64,000 nt of DNA from Geodermatophilus obscurus (GCF_900143215.1 NZ_FRDM01000016.1:31648-95647); one strand, 5' to 3'. Positions 9,059 to 18,232 are shown, counted from the first letter of the stretch. The notes: generated by a model not told the origin, from the sequence alone. Made by a program: numbers and translations.

Positions 9059-9108
9059 GGCCTTCCTCATGCCTCGCACGCTCGGCACGAGCCTCTGGGC
9101 GCGGCCGG
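9059..9108 (-). repeat. Decayed copy of the stop-codon-proximal GC stem-loop family
   Basis: Between the preceding small gene and smc lies GGCCTTCCTCATGCCTCGCA followed by CGCTCGGCACGAGCCTC. It matches the CCTCGCACGCTCGGCGCGAG core of the stem-loop repeats found elsewhere in the window, with several substitutions. As in the other copies, it begins at the stop codon of the upstream gene. Here it runs almost into the smc reading frame. Confidence 0.5.
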
Positions 9109-9109
9109 A

Positions 9110-9301
9110 CTAGGCGAGCGCGGGCTCGGCGTTGTCGCCGGCCAGGCTGAGCAGCTCGTGGGCGATGGCGGCGTCGCGCTGGGCGCGCAGCTCCTCCAGT
9201 TCCTGCTCCAGTCGGCGCACCCGGGCTCGCAGGACGGCGTTCTCCTCGACTACTCGGAGCTCCGCGGGGGCGACGACGTGACCGAACAGGGCCTTGGCCA
9301 T
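9110..9301 (-). CDS. Small conserved actinobacterial coiled-coil protein
   Basis: A 63-residue protein beginning MAKALFGHV, with a heptad-rich helix (ELRVVEENAVLRARVRRLEQ and onward) followed by a short Ala-rich tail. Proteins starting MAKAL(F/L)GHV with one coiled coil recur in Actinobacteria as small conserved hypotheticals of unknown function. The ATG is unambiguous because the conserved opening starts there. It lies just upstream of smc, separated only by the decayed repeat, so the two may be co-transcribed. No catalytic motif is visible; a structural or adaptor role is only a guess. Confidence 0.7.
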   Translation of the reverse strand: MAKALFGHVVAPAELRVVEENAVLRARVRRLEQELEELRAQRDAAIAHELLSLAGDNAEPALA

Positions 9302-9450
9302 GGCAACAACGGCCTTTCGACTGCGTGAAGGTGTGACCTGCGCCCCGTACGACGGTCGGCGCGGTCCGTGTGCTATCAGGGTGACAGGCCCGGACACGCA
9401 GGTCAACGGGCACACTCCAACGCTCCCGTGTCAGGAGGGTGTCGCGTTGG

Positions 9451-9747
9451 TCACGCCGTCGTGAACCCGGTGCTCCCTCGGATCGGCTCGTCCCGGACGT
9501 CGACAGCCGTGACCGCGCCGGGCGCCCGCGGGCCCTGCAGATCGGCCAGGACGGCGGCCACCGCGGCGTCCGGACCCTCGAGCACGACCTCGACGCGCCC
9601 GTCGGACAGGTTGGTCGCCGACCCCGTCAGCCCCGCGTCAGCGGCCCGTCCGCGGACGAACCAGCGGTAGCCGACGCCCTGCACCGAACCGGAGACGAGG
9701 GCCACGACCCGGCGCCGTCCGTCCTGCTGACCGCTCACGGTCCCCAT
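9451..9747 (-). CDS. acyP: Acylphosphatase
   Basis: A 98-residue enzyme that hydrolyses acyl phosphates to carboxylate plus phosphate in the cytoplasm. The signature GSVQGVGYRWFVRGRA carries the phosphate-binding loop with its catalytic arginine. The second motif, GSATNLSDGRVEVVLEGP, carries the catalytic asparagine (N in TNL). The length is normal for the family. It lies between mutM and the small coiled-coil gene, as in many actinobacterial mutM-acyP-smc arrangements. Confidence 0.93.
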   Translation of the reverse strand: MGTVSGQQDGRRRVVALVSGSVQGVGYRWFVRGRAADAGLTGSATNLSDGRVEVVLEGPDAAVAAVLADLQGPRAPGAVTAVDVRDEPIRGSTGFTTA

Positions 9748-9772
9748 GATCCGCTCCCGCGGAGCGCTCCGC

Positions 9773-10651
9773 TCACGGGCGACGGGGCCTCGGGCGCGGC
9801 TGGCACTGCGGGCAGCTGTAGCTGGAGCGGTTCATGAAGGACTCGCGCACGATCGGCGTCCCGCAGCGCGGGCAGGGCCGGTCGACCTGGCCGTAGACGG
9901 CCAGGTGCCGGGAGAAGTAGCCGCTCTGCCCGTTGACGTCGACGTACAGCGAGTCGAAGGAGGTGCCGCCCTGCGCCAGGCTCCCGTGGAGGACGTCGCG
10001 CACCCCCTCCAGCAGCGCGCCGACCTGGGCCCGGGTGAGCCGGTCGGTCGGGCGGTTGCCGTGCAACCGGGCCCGCCACAGCGACTCGTCGGCGTAGATG
10101 TTGCCGACGCCGCCGATCAGCGTCTGGTCCAGCAGGGCGCGCTTGACCTCCGTGCGCCGCCGACGCAGCCGCGCGGAGAAGTCGGCCTCGTCGAAGGCCG
10201 GGTCCAGCGGGTCGATCGCGATGTGCGCGACCCGGGGCGGCACGGTGCCGCCCTCGCCGGCGTCCTCCACCGCCAGCCCGCCGAACGTGCGCTGGTCGAC
10301 GAAGCGCAGCTCGCGGCCGCCGTCGGTGAAGGTGAAGCGGGCACGCAGGTGGGTCTCGTCGGGCTGGGCGGGCTTCTCGACCAGCAGCTGACCGCTCATC
10401 CCGAGGTGGGCGACGAGCGCCTGGCCGGCGGGCGTGCCGTCGTCCTCGGCCAGCGGCAGCCAGAGGTACTTGCCGCGGCGGTGGGCGGCGGTGAGCGTGC
10501 GCCCGGTCAGCGCGGCGACGAAGTGCTCGGCGCCCTCGAGGTGGCGGCGGACGGCGCGCGGGTGGTCCACCTCGACGGAGGCGACGGTGCGCCCCGCGAC
10601 CCAGCGCTCGAGGCCGCGCCGGACCACCTCGACCTCGGGCAGCTCGGGCAC
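9773..10651 (-). CDS. mutM: Formamidopyrimidine-DNA glycosylase (Fpg/MutM)
   Basis: A 292-residue bifunctional glycosylase/AP lyase that removes 8-oxoguanine and formamidopyrimidines. It starts PELPEV, giving the catalytic Pro1-Glu2 after Met removal. The [11 protein letters not shown] segment carries the conserved beta-hairpin lysine. The helix-two-turn-helix [18 protein letters not shown] is intact, and the C-terminus is a zinc finger with paired Cys (CPRCGTPI and SCPQCQ). It ends about 25 bases before acyP and begins 6 bases after rnc, so all are probably one operon. Confidence 0.97.
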   Translation of the reverse strand: MPELPEVEVVRRGLERWVAGRTVASVEVDHPRAVRRHLEGAEHFVAALTGRTLTAAHRRGKYLWLPLAEDDGTPAGQALVAHLGMSGQLLVEKPAQPDETHLRARFTFTDGGRELRFVDQRTFGGLAVEDAGEGGTVPPRVAHIAIDPLDPAFDEADFSARLRRRRTEVKRALLDQTLIGGVGNIYADESLWRARLHGNRPTDRLTRAQVGALLEGVRDVLHGSLAQGGTSFDSLYVDVNGQSGYFSRHLAVYGQVDRPCPRCGTPIVRESFMNRSSYSCPQCQPRPRPRRP

Positions 10652-10657
10652 GTCGGC

Positions 10658-11470
10658 TCAACCCGCTTCGGATGCAGCTGCGACGGCCTCGCCGTCGGGG
10701 CCGGCGCCGTCGGAGAGGGCGTGCCAGGCGGCCTCGGCGGCCTCCTGCTCGGCGGCCTTCTTGGTGCGCCCGGCGCCGCGGCCGTACACCGTGCCGGAGA
10801 GGACGACGGCGGCGGTGAAGGTCTTGGCGTGGTCGGGGCCGGTGTCCTCGACCACGTAGGCCGGCGCACCGAGCCCCAGCCGGGCGCCCAGCTCCTGCAG
10901 GCTGGTCTTCCAGTCCAGGCCGGCGCCGCGGGTGGCGGCCTGGTCGAGCAGCGGGTCGAACAGCCGGTGCACGATCGCCGCGGCGGTGTCCAGGCCGAGC
11001 CCGACGTGCACCGCCCCGATGATCGCCTCCACGGCGTCGGCGAGGATCGAGTCCTTCTCCCGCCCGCCGGTGGTCTCCTCGCCGCGGCCGAGCAGCAGGT
11101 GCGGACCCAGGCCGCCGTCCCCGAGCCGGCGGGCGACACCGGCCAGCGAGGTCATGTTGACCACCGAGGCGCGCAGCTTGGCCAGCCGGCCCTCGGGGAG
11201 TTCGGGGTGCCGCCGGTAGAGCTCGTCGGTGACGACCAGGCCGAGCACCGAATCCCCGAGGAACTCCAGGCGCTCATTGGTGGGCAGCCCGCCGTGCTCG
11301 TAGGCGTAGGACCGGTGGGTCAGCGCCAACGCCAGCAGGCCGCCGGGCAGCTCGACCCCCAGGGCGTCGAGCAGCCAGGCGGCCGCGCGGTCGGCGTGCG
11401 CCACACCGGCCGGGGAACGGCCGGCGGCCCCGCCCGCAGCGGGCTGGGTACCGGTGGCCGTCGTCCCCAC
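10658..11470 (-). CDS. rnc: Ribonuclease III
   Basis: A 270-residue double-stranded-RNA endonuclease that processes rRNA and some mRNAs. The catalytic signature [12 protein letters not shown] is at residues 65-76, and the second acidic pair is in [13 protein letters not shown] double-stranded RNA-binding domain occupies about 185-255 and ends in the usual [18 protein letters not shown] helix (here [16 protein letters not shown]). The GTG was chosen because it leaves a normal-length N-terminus after the rpmF stop; the frame stays open upstream through rpmF. It lies in the order yceD-rpmF-rnc-mutM, which is common in bacteria. Confidence 0.96.
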   Translation of the reverse strand: MGTTATGTQPAAGGAAGRSPAGVAHADRAAAWLLDALGVELPGGLLALALTHRSYAYEHGGLPTNERLEFLGDSVLGLVVTDELYRRHPELPEGRLAKLRASVVNMTSLAGVARRLGDGGLGPHLLLGRGEETTGGREKDSILADAVEAIIGAVHVGLGLDTAAAIVHRLFDPLLDQAATRGAGLDWKTSLQELGARLGLGAPAYVVEDTGPDHAKTFTAAVVLSGTVYGRGAGRTKKAAEQEAAEAAWHALSDGAGPDGEAVAAASEAG

Positions 11471-11487
11471 GGCTGGTCCTGCCGGGG

Positions 11488-11667
11488 TCAGACCGAGAGG
11501 ACCTGACGGCCCGCGTACTGCCCGCAGTTCGGGCAGGCCTGGTGCGGCGGCTTGGGCTGGCCGCAGGCCCGGTTCGGGCACGGCGTGAGGGTGGGCGCGG
11601 ACGCCTTCCACTGCGAGCGCCGGGCGCGGGTGTTGGCGCGGGACATCTTCCGCTTCGGGACGGCCAC
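11488..11667 (-). CDS. rpmF: 50S ribosomal protein L32
   Basis: A 59-residue ribosomal protein beginning [20 protein letters not shown]. It keeps four cysteines in two pairs ([10 protein letters not shown] and CPNCGQY) that form the zinc ribbon, so this is the zinc-binding C+ form. The start is a GTG one base after the stop of the YceD-like gene, which suggests translational coupling. The pair rpmF-yceD is widely conserved. Confidence 0.97.
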   Translation of the reverse strand: MAVPKRKMSRANTRARRSQWKASAPTLTPCPNRACGQPKPPHQACPNCGQYAGRQVLSV

Positions 11668-11668
11668 G

Positions 11669-12310
11669 TCAGTTCTCCTCTGGGTCGTCCGCACCGGCGT
11701 TCGGTGCGGCGGTGAAACGTGCGGCGAGCCCGGCCCAGCGCGGGTCGAGCTGCTCGTGCGTGTGGTCGGCGGGCAGGTCGTCGAGGCGCTGCCCGCAGTC
11801 GACGCACAACCCGGCGCAGTCCTCGGTGCAGGTCGGCGCGAGCGGGAGGCTCAGGACGACGAGGTCGCGGACCATCGGCTCGAGGTCGATGTGGTCGCCC
11901 TCGACGCGGCGGACCTCGTCCTCCTCGCTGGTGGCCTCGGTCGTGCTGCCCTCGTAGGCGAACAGCTCCTGGACGTCGAGCTCGAGGCCGTCCTCGATCG
12001 GCTCCAGGCATCGCGCGCACGAGCCGGTGACCGGGACGTCGACCTCGCCGGTGACCAGCACGCCCTCCATCACCGACTCCAGCCGCAGACGGAGCCGGAC
12101 CTCGGCGCCCGCGGGGACGCCGATGAGTTCGACCCGCCAGTCGGCGGGCGCCGGCAGCGTGCGCTCCAGCTCCTGCATCGAGCCGGGGCGCCGGCCGAGC
12201 TCGCGCAGGTCCACGGACCAGGGGTTGGCAGCGGGACGCCGGGCGTCCGGGGACGCGGCGCCTGGGCGGGACGGCTGGGCGGCAGGCATGTCGGTACTCG
12301 CGGTAGGCAT
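11669..12310 (-). CDS. YceD/DUF177-family protein
   Basis: A 213-residue protein of the DUF177 family, whose plant and bacterial members are linked to 23S rRNA maturation. Visible features are an N-terminal [15 protein letters not shown], a central SCARCLEPI cysteine pair and the typical acidic ELFAYEG segment. A late [17 protein letters not shown] cluster has four cysteines that probably bind zinc. It is encoded directly before rpmF with a one-base gap, the usual neighbour, and follows the sepIVA-type gene. Confidence 0.92.
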   Translation of the reverse strand: MPTASTDMPAAQPSRPGAASPDARRPAANPWSVDLRELGRRPGSMQELERTLPAPADWRVELIGVPAGAEVRLRLRLESVMEGVLVTGEVDVPVTGSCARCLEPIEDGLELDVQELFAYEGSTTEATSEEDEVRRVEGDHIDLEPMVRDLVVLSLPLAPTCTEDCAGLCVDCGQRLDDLPADHTHEQLDPRWAGLAARFTAAPNAGADDPEEN

Positions 12311-12431
12311 CGGGGAGGAGGCCGGCCGGGGTGCGGGGACCTCCGGCGGTCGGACCGAGGACTGAGCCTACCCGATGGGGAGCGACGCCGTTCCGCAGCG
12401 GAGGTGGCCCGGTGCTGAGGCGGGGCGGTGC

Positions 12432-12515
12432 CACGATCAGGGTCCCTGATCGTGCGGTGTCCTCCCTCACCGCGGAACGTGCGGGTGGACGCTTCTGGAT
12501 CAGGGACCCTGATCC
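12432..12515. repeat. Three-part palindromic intergenic module, copy 1
   Basis: Two palindromes, CACGATCAGGG-T-CCCTGATCGTG and GGATCAGGG-A-CCCTGATCC, flank a degraded central part that starts GGTGTCCTCCCTCACCG. The same arrangement recurs at 31412-31499 and 47306-47392. This copy lies between two co-directional minus-strand genes (sepIVA and yceD), unlike the other two, which lie between convergent genes. The palindromes look like protein-binding sites or bidirectional terminators. Confidence 0.75.
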
Positions 12516-12524
12516 CAGCGAGGC

Positions 12525-13217
12525 TCAGGGCTCGCGGAGGCTGGCGCGCGCCTTCTCCACCGAGCGCAGCATCCGCTCGAGGGTGCCGCCGAAGTCGGCC
12601 AACCGGGTGTCGACGTACTCGTCGACCTCGGTGCGCATCTGAGCGACGTCCGCGGCGGTCTGCGCCCCGAGCTCGTCGGCGCGGGCGACCGCGCCCCGGT
12701 AGACGTCGGTCTCGCTGATCAGCCGCTCGTGCTCGGCCTGCGCGGCCGCCAACATCTCCGCCTGCTGGGCCTGCGCGTCGGCGATCAACGCCTCGTACTG
12801 CCGGCGGGCCTCCTCGGCGATCCGCTCGGCCTCCTCCTCGGCGCGGGCGAGCAGGTCCTCCGCCTCGGCCTGGGCGCGGGCGAGCAGGTCGTCGCGCTGC
12901 CGGCGGGCCGTGCCGAGGATCTCCTCGCGCTGCCGCCGGGCCGCGCCGACCACCTGCTCGGTCTCGCTGCGGGTGCGGCCGGTCAACCGCTCGGCCTCGG
13001 CCTGCGCCTGCTGGAGGATCTCGGTGCGCTGCTCGACGATCGCGCCGGCCTTGTGCACCTCGGCCGGCAGGTTCTCGCGGAGGTCGTCGAGCAGGTCGAG
13101 GACGACGTCGCGGGGGACCATGCAGGAGCCGCCGGACATCGGCACGCTGCGCGCGTGCTCGATGACGCTGCTGAGCTCGTCGACGGTCTCGTACAGCCGG
13201 TAGACGACCTCGGTCAC
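12525..13217 (-). CDS. SepIVA-like DivIVA-domain cell-division protein
   Basis: A 230-residue, almost wholly helical coiled-coil protein. The N-terminus (MTEVVYRLYETVDELSSVIE) and the PMSGGSCMVPRDVVLDLLDD segment match the actinobacterial family of mycobacterial SepIVA. Next comes a long Glu/Gln/Arg/Ala heptad region (residues about 60-190) and a final helix ending SVEKARASLREP. SepIVA is a cytoplasmic septum and growth-zone factor in mycobacteria. The setting (coaD upstream, yceD-rpmF-rnc-mutM-smc downstream) matches the mycobacterial locus closely, which supports orthology. The exact role here is inferred. Confidence 0.8.
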   Translation of the reverse strand: MTEVVYRLYETVDELSSVIEHARSVPMSGGSCMVPRDVVLDLLDDLRENLPAEVHKAGAIVEQRTEILQQAQAEAERLTGRTRSETEQVVGAARRQREEILGTARRQRDDLLARAQAEAEDLLARAEEEAERIAEEARRQYEALIADAQAQQAEMLAAAQAEHERLISETDVYRGAVARADELGAQTAADVAQMRTEVDEYVDTRLADFGGTLERMLRSVEKARASLREP

Positions 13218-13290
13218 GTCTCCTCCTCGCCGGAGCTCGTCGGAGCCGTGACCGGCGGTGCCGCGCCCTCGCGTGACCTGGTGAGCTCGG

Positions 13291-13773
13291 TCACGTCCGC
13301 TGCTCCCGGTGCGCGATGAGCCGCTCGTGCACGGCCTTGGGCACCAGCCCCGAGACGTCGCCGCCGAAGGTGGCGATCTGCTTGACCAGGCTGGAGGAGA
13401 GGTGGCCGACCTGCGGGGCGGTGGGTACGAAGAGCGTCTCCACCCCGGCCAGCTCCCGGTTCATCTGCGCCATCTGCAGCTCGTACTCGAAGTCGCTGAC
13501 CGCGCGCAGCCCCTTGACGATCACCGGGATGTCGTTGCTGCGGCAGTAGTCGACGAGCAGTCCCTGGAAGCTGTCGACGGTCACGTTGGGCACGTCGGCG
13601 ACCGCGTCGCGCAGCAGCGCGATGCGCTCGTCGACGGTGAACAGCCCGGCCTTGCCGGGGTTCACCAGGACGGCGACGACCAGTTCGTCGTACAGGGCCG
13701 CGGCCCTGCTGACGACGTCGACGTGGCCGTTCGTCACGGGGTCGAACGACCCGGGGCAGACCGCTCGCCTCAC
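13291..13773 (-). CDS. coaD: Phosphopantetheine adenylyltransferase
   Basis: A 160-residue nucleotidyltransferase for the penultimate step of coenzyme A synthesis (4'-phosphopantetheine plus ATP to dephospho-CoA). It carries the (T/G)xGH-type motif in CPGSFDPVTNGHVDVV, the IVKGLRAVSDFEYELQMAQM segment, and the C-terminal SSSLVKQIATFGGDVS containing the ISSxxx(R/K) motif. The GTG start overlaps the rsmD stop by four bases, indicating translational coupling. Length is standard. Confidence 0.97.
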   Translation of the reverse strand: MRRAVCPGSFDPVTNGHVDVVSRAAALYDELVVAVLVNPGKAGLFTVDERIALLRDAVADVPNVTVDSFQGLLVDYCRSNDIPVIVKGLRAVSDFEYELQMAQMNRELAGVETLFVPTAPQVGHLSSSLVKQIATFGGDVSGLVPKAVHERLIAHREQRT

Positions 13774-14324
13774 GGACAGCGACCGTACCGGAGCACGGCC
13801 TCGCCGTAGCGGCGGTCGCGCAGTCCGCGCAGAGGTGTCGGCCACTCGAAGGGGGGCTCGCGGCTGGAGCGCTCGACCACGACGACGGCGCCCTCGACCA
13901 GCCACTCCCCGCTGACCAGCGCCTGCAGCACGCCGAGGACCTCGGGCAGCGGTGTGGCGTAGGGCGGGTCGGCGAGGACGAGGTCGAATCGGGCCGGCGG
14001 CGGCCCGGCGACGACGGAGGGCACCGAGCCGGACACGATGCGCCCGCCGGGCAGGCCGACCGCCTCGAGGTTGGCCCGCAGCACCGGCAGCACCCGCGGG
14101 CCGTTCTCGACGAACACCACCGGGGACGCGCCACGGCTGAGCGCCTCCAGCCCCAGCGCCCCGGACCCGGCGTAGAGGTCCAGGACGGCGGCGCCCTCGA
14201 GGTCGAGCAGGGTGCCGATGCTGTTGAACAACCCCTCCCGGGCGCGGTCGCCGGTGGGCCGCACGCCCGACGGCGGCACCTTCAGCCGCCGTCCGCCGGC
14301 CACGCCTGCGATCAGCCGCGTCAC
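13770..14324 (-). CDS. rsmD: 16S rRNA (guanine966-N2)-methyltransferase RsmD
   Basis: A 184-residue SAM-dependent methyltransferase that modifies 16S rRNA in the small subunit. The SAM-binding motif I VLDLYAGSGALGLEAL is near residues 47-62. The catalytic N6/N2-methylase tetrad DPPY is at 119-122. The N-terminus IAGVAGGRRLKVPP and the DRAREGLFNSI segment are family hallmarks. Its start overlaps the recG stop and its end overlaps coaD, each by about four bases, giving a tightly coupled recG-rsmD-coaD operon. Confidence 0.97.
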   Translation of the reverse strand: MTRLIAGVAGGRRLKVPPSGVRPTGDRAREGLFNSIGTLLDLEGAAVLDLYAGSGALGLEALSRGASPVVFVENGPRVLPVLRANLEAVGLPGGRIVSGSVPSVVAGPPPARFDLVLADPPYATPLPEVLGVLQALVSGEWLVEGAVVVVERSSREPPFEWPTPLRGLRDRRYGEAVLRYGRCP

Positions 14325-16501
14325 GCCTTCTCCAGGTACTCCGCGCGCTCGTCGGTGGCCAGCGCGGCCACCTCCATCGCCAGGCCCGGGAAGTCGGCCA
14401 GGCCGCGGTCGGTGGCCAGCAGGGCCGTGGCCTCGGTGCGGGCCTCGGCGATGAGCTGCTCGTCCTCCAGCAGCGAGAGCATCCTGATGCCCGAGCGGCG
14501 GCCGGACTGCGCGGCACCGAGCACGTCACCCTCGCGGCGGGTCTCCAGGTCCAGCCGGGCCAGCTCGAACCCGTCGGAGGTGCCGGCCACCGCGGCCAGC
14601 CGTTGCCCGGTGGCCGAGGATGCGGACGCCTCGGACACCAGCAGGCACAGGCCCTGGTGCCTGCCGCGGGCCACCCGGCCGCGCAGCTGGTGGAGCTGGC
14701 TCACGCCGAAGCGGTCGGCGTCCAGAACGACCATCACGGTGGCGTTGGGCACGTCGACGCCGACCTCGACGACGGTGGTGGCGACCAGGACCTGGACGTC
14801 CCCCGCGGCGAAGGCGCGCATCCGCGCCTCCTTGTCCTCGGGGCTCATCCGGCCGTGCAGGACCTCCAGGCGCAGCCCGGCCAGCGGCCCGGCGCGCAGC
14901 TCCTCGGCCACGTCGAGCACGGCCAGCGGCGGACGGCGGTCCGAGCCCTCCCCGGCCGGGGCGCCGTCGGCGTCGGCGGGCTCCTCCTCCGTGGCGGCGT
15001 CCTCACCGATGCGCGGGCAGACGACGTAGGCCTGCCGGCCGGCGGCGACCTCCTCGCGCAGCCGCTCCCAGGCGCGGTCGAGCCAGGCCGGCTTGTCCCG
15101 GACCGGGACCACCGAGCTGGCCACCCCGCCGCGCCCACCGGGCAGCTGGCGCAGCGTGGAGGTCTCCAGGTCGCCGTAGACGGTCATCGCGACCGTGCGC
15201 GGGATCGGCGTGGCGGTCATGACCAGCACGTGCGGGGGCCGGTTGCCCTTGGCCCGCAGCGCGTCGCGCTGCTCGACGCCGAAGCGGTGCTGCTCGTCGA
15301 CGACGACCAGGCCCAGGTCGGCGAAGTCCACGCCCTCCTGCAGCAGCGCGTGCGTGCCGACGACGATGCCGGCGCTGCCGTCGGCCACCGCGGCGCGGCC
15401 CTGCCGGCGGGCGGCGGCCTTCTGCGAGCCGGTGAGCAGCACCACGCGGGTGCCGGCCGGGTCGCCGTCCAGCTCGCCGGCGCGCCCCAGCGGGCCGAGC
15501 ATCGCGCCGATGCTGCGCGCGTGCTGGGCGGCGAGCACCTCGGTGGGGGCCAGCAACGCGGCCTGGCCGCCGGCGTCGACGACCTGGGCCATGGCGCGCA
15601 GCGCGACGACGGTCTTGCCCGCGCCGACCTCGCCCTGCAGCAGCCGGTGCATGGGCTGCTCGCGGGCCAGCTCGGCGGCGAGCTCCTCCCCCACCTCGCG
15701 CTGGCCGTCGGTGAGCGCGAAGGGCAGGGCAGCGTCGACGGCGTCCAGCAGGCCCCCGGGGCGTCGCGGGCGGGCGATCCCGGGCTCCAGCGCGGCGGCG
15801 CGGCGGCGGGCGGCGAGGGTCAGCTGGAGGGTGAGCGCCTCGTCCCACTTGAGCCGGTGCCCGGCCCGCTCGGCGTCCTCGTCGGAGGTGGGCCGGTGGA
15901 TGTCGAGCAGCGCGGCCGCCAGGCTGGGCAGCCCGTGGCGGGCGCGCAGCTCCTCGGGCAGCGGGTCGTCGACGAAACCGAAGCCGCCGGAGGCGTCGAG
16001 CAGCAGCCGGACCGACTTCTGGATGACCCAGCTGGAGACGTCCCTGCTCGCCGGGTAGATCGGGATGAGCGCGCGGGCCCAGTCCGTGTCGTCGTCCCCG
16101 GTGATGAGGTGGCAGTCCGGATGGGCGAACTGCTTGCTCCTGCGGTACTCGCCGACGGTGCCGGCGAACAACCCCCAGGCCCCCTCCCGCAGGTTCGCGT
16201 GCCTGCGGTTGAAGAAGACCAGCTGCATCGAGCCGGCGCCGTCGCCCACGGTGACCTCGGTGAGAGTGCCCGGGCGGTTGCGCATCTTCCGCGTGGCCAC
16301 CTTGCGCACCTGGGCCAGCACGGTCACCCGGTCCCCGACCTGGAGGTCGTCGAGGCGGGTCATCTCCCCGCGCTTGGCGTACCGGCGCGGATAGTGCCGC
16401 AGCAGGTCGCGCACCGTGTACAGCTCGAGCTGCTCGGCCATCGCCTTGGCGGTCTTGGCACCGAGCACCCGGTCCAGCCGGGTGGCCATCTCGACGGCCA
16501 C
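14321..16501 (-). CDS. recG: ATP-dependent DNA helicase RecG
   Basis: A 726-residue branch-migration helicase that remodels stalled forks and Holliday junctions. An N-terminal wedge/OB domain (LQVGDRVTVLAQV) is followed by SF2 motifs: GEVGAGKTVVALRA (I), DEQHRFGVEQRDAL (II, DEQH), VMTATPIPRT (III), and the later VEVGVDVPNATVMVV and QLHQLRGRVARG (V and VI). The GTG start overlaps the stop codon of the DAK2 gene by one base. Length is normal for actinobacterial RecG. Confidence 0.97.
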   Translation of the reverse strand: MAVEMATRLDRVLGAKTAKAMAEQLELYTVRDLLRHYPRRYAKRGEMTRLDDLQVGDRVTVLAQVRKVATRKMRNRPGTLTEVTVGDGAGSMQLVFFNRRHANLREGAWGLFAGTVGEYRRSKQFAHPDCHLITGDDDTDWARALIPIYPASRDVSSWVIQKSVRLLLDASGGFGFVDDPLPEELRARHGLPSLAAALLDIHRPTSDEDAERAGHRLKWDEALTLQLTLAARRRAAALEPGIARPRRPGGLLDAVDAALPFALTDGQREVGEELAAELAREQPMHRLLQGEVGAGKTVVALRAMAQVVDAGGQAALLAPTEVLAAQHARSIGAMLGPLGRAGELDGDPAGTRVVLLTGSQKAAARRQGRAAVADGSAGIVVGTHALLQEGVDFADLGLVVVDEQHRFGVEQRDALRAKGNRPPHVLVMTATPIPRTVAMTVYGDLETSTLRQLPGGRGGVASSVVPVRDKPAWLDRAWERLREEVAAGRQAYVVCPRIGEDAATEEEPADADGAPAGEGSDRRPPLAVLDVAEELRAGPLAGLRLEVLHGRMSPEDKEARMRAFAAGDVQVLVATTVVEVGVDVPNATVMVVLDADRFGVSQLHQLRGRVARGRHQGLCLLVSEASASSATGQRLAAVAGTSDGFELARLDLETRREGDVLGAAQSGRRSGIRMLSLLEDEQLIAEARTEATALLATDRGLADFPGLAMEVAALATDERAEYLEKA

Positions 16502-18129
16502 TACTCCACCCCCACCTGCAGCCGGACCCCCTCGGGTGCGCCGTCGTAGCGGGCCACCTCGACGGTCGGGTGCACGACTGCCAGATGCGCGCAGGCGGCG
16601 TCGGCGAGGACGGTGTCGGAGCCGGCGACGACGGTGACCAGCTCCCCGCCGGCGGACAGCAGGCGGTCGAGCAGCTCGCAGGCGACCGCGGCCGGCTCCC
16701 CGCCGACGAGCAGGACGTCGCCCTCCGCCGAGCCCAGCACGTCACCGGGCGCGCACCGGCCGGCGCTGGTCAGCGCCTCGTGCTCGGCGACGGTGACCTC
16801 TGCCCAGCGGGTGGCCGCGGCCGCCTCGGCCATGGTGACGATGTCGTCGCCGAAGCGCCGGGAGGGGTCGGCGACGGCGAGCGCCGCGAGGCCCTGCACC
16901 GGCGAGCGGGTGGGGACGACGGCGACGTCACGCCCCTCCTCGCGGGCGCGCTCGGCGGCGCGGGAGGCCAGGGCGGTGAGTGTCGGGTCGTTGGGCAGCA
17001 CGACGACGCCCGCCGCGCCGGACCCCAGGACCGCGGCGAGCACGTCGTCCTCGGCCACGCCGCCCGGCCCGCAGGGGACGACGGTGGCGCCCTCGGTGGT
17101 GAACAGCTCGGCGAGCCCGCCGTCCGGGACGATCGCGACGACCGCGCGCGCACCGGGCGCCGGCGCCGGGGCCCGCACCGGGGCCAGGGGGGTCACCGAG
17201 ATGCGGTGCGGCCGGCCGGCCTCGATGCCCGCCTCGATGGCCGCGCCGACGTCGCTGACGTGCACGTGCACGTTCCACTCGCGCCCGCCGGGGGTGTCGA
17301 CGCCGACGACCACCAGGCTGTCGCCGAGAGCGGCCAGCCGGTCCTGCAGCTGCGCCACGGCGGCCTCGTCGCTGTCGGCGAGCAGGTACTGCACCTCGCT
17401 GCCCGGACCGGCGGGCGGCTGGTGGGGCAGGTCGCCGGTGTCGGATCCGTGGTGGTGCCCGGCGTGCGGACCCCGTCCGGCCCGGCGGACCAGGGCTGGG
17501 CGGTCGGGCTCGACACCGGTCACGGTGGTCACCAGAGCATCGAGGACCAGGCACAGACCCGCTCCCCCGGCGTCGACCACGCCCGCGTCGCGCAACACGG
17601 CCAGCTGTCCCGGCGTCGCCTCGAGGGCGGCACGGGCGCCGTCGGCCGCGGCCCGCACGACCTCACCCAGGGCGGTGTGGCCGCCGGCGACCGCGGCGAC
17701 CGCCCCCTCACCGCCGGCCCGCGCCACCGTGAGGAAGGTCCCCTCCTCCGGGTCGGCGACGGCGCCGTAGGCGGTGTCGGCGGCCTTCTGCAGCGCGGCG
17801 GCGAAGGTGGGCCCGTCGGCCGCGGGCTGGCCCGCCAGCTGGTCGGCCAGTCCCCGCCACAGCTGGGCGAGGATGGTGCCGGAGTTGCCGCGGGCGCCCA
17901 GCACCGCGCCGCGCGCCACGAGCGCCCAGGCCGGCTCGGCCCGGTCGCGGCCGGCCTCGTCGAGCGTGTCCAGGGCGGCCTCGGCGGTGGCCAGCAGGTT
18001 GGTGCCGGTGTCGCCGTCGGGCACCGGGAAGACGTTGAGGTCGTCCAGGCGGCCCCGGGCCGCGGACAGCGCGGCGACCGCGGCCCGGCACCACTGGCCG
18101 ACCGCGGCGTCGTCGAGCGCCGGCAGCAC
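16501..18129 (-). CDS. DAK2-domain protein, FakA/YloV-like kinase
   Basis: A 542-residue protein with an N-terminal DAK2 (DhaL-like) nucleotide-binding domain, residues about 1-200. It shows the magnesium-ADP-binding FPVPDGDTGTNLLAT, the glycine loop GARGNSGTILAQL and VVDAGGAGLCLVLDAL. The remaining two-thirds correspond to the FakA middle and C-terminal domains (DDSLVVVG-like segment, VVVLPNDPTL, DVAVVPTRSPVQGLAAL). In Firmicutes FakA phosphorylates FakB-bound fatty acids. Which FakB/DegV partner is used here is not visible in the window. It heads the recG-rsmD-coaD operon and is divergent from rpmB. DAK2-recG adjacency is common in bacteria. Confidence 0.88.
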   Translation of the reverse strand: MLPALDDAAVGQWCRAAVAALSAARGRLDDLNVFPVPDGDTGTNLLATAEAALDTLDEAGRDRAEPAWALVARGAVLGARGNSGTILAQLWRGLADQLAGQPAADGPTFAAALQKAADTAYGAVADPEEGTFLTVARAGGEGAVAAVAGGHTALGEVVRAAADGARAALEATPGQLAVLRDAGVVDAGGAGLCLVLDALVTTVTGVEPDRPALVRRAGRGPHAGHHHGSDTGDLPHQPPAGPGSEVQYLLADSDEAAVAQLQDRLAALGDSLVVVGVDTPGGREWNVHVHVSDVGAAIEAGIEAGRPHRISVTPLAPVRAPAPAPGARAVVAIVPDGGLAELFTTEGATVVPCGPGGVAEDDVLAAVLGSGAAGVVVLPNDPTLTALASRAAERAREEGRDVAVVPTRSPVQGLAALAVADPSRRFGDDIVTMAEAAAATRWAEVTVAEHEALTSAGRCAPGDVLGSAEGDVLLVGGEPAAVACELLDRLLSAGGELVTVVAGSDTVLADAACAHLAVVHPTVEVARYDGAPEGVRLQVGVE

Positions 18130-18226
18130 GGCCGGAGGGTACCCACGCGGACCGACGACGCCGGGCGCGCGACGGGGCCCGGGCTCGCTGCCGCCGCCCT
18201 CCGCGACGTCTCCGCCGGGGAGCGGT

Positions 18227-18232
18227 TAGACT
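18227..18232 (+). promoter_or_regulatory. Candidate -10 element for rpmB
   Basis: TAGACT fits the actinobacterial TANNNT consensus and lies about 70 bases before the rpmB GTG in the divergent space shared with the DAK2 gene. No convincing -35 hexamer is visible at the expected distance. Assignment is weak. Confidence 0.3.

Noticed and set aside
4506..9113. A long plus-strand open frame over smc
   Set aside because: Low-complexity Gly/Leu/Gln protein with no domain; smc on the other strand accounts for the region fully.
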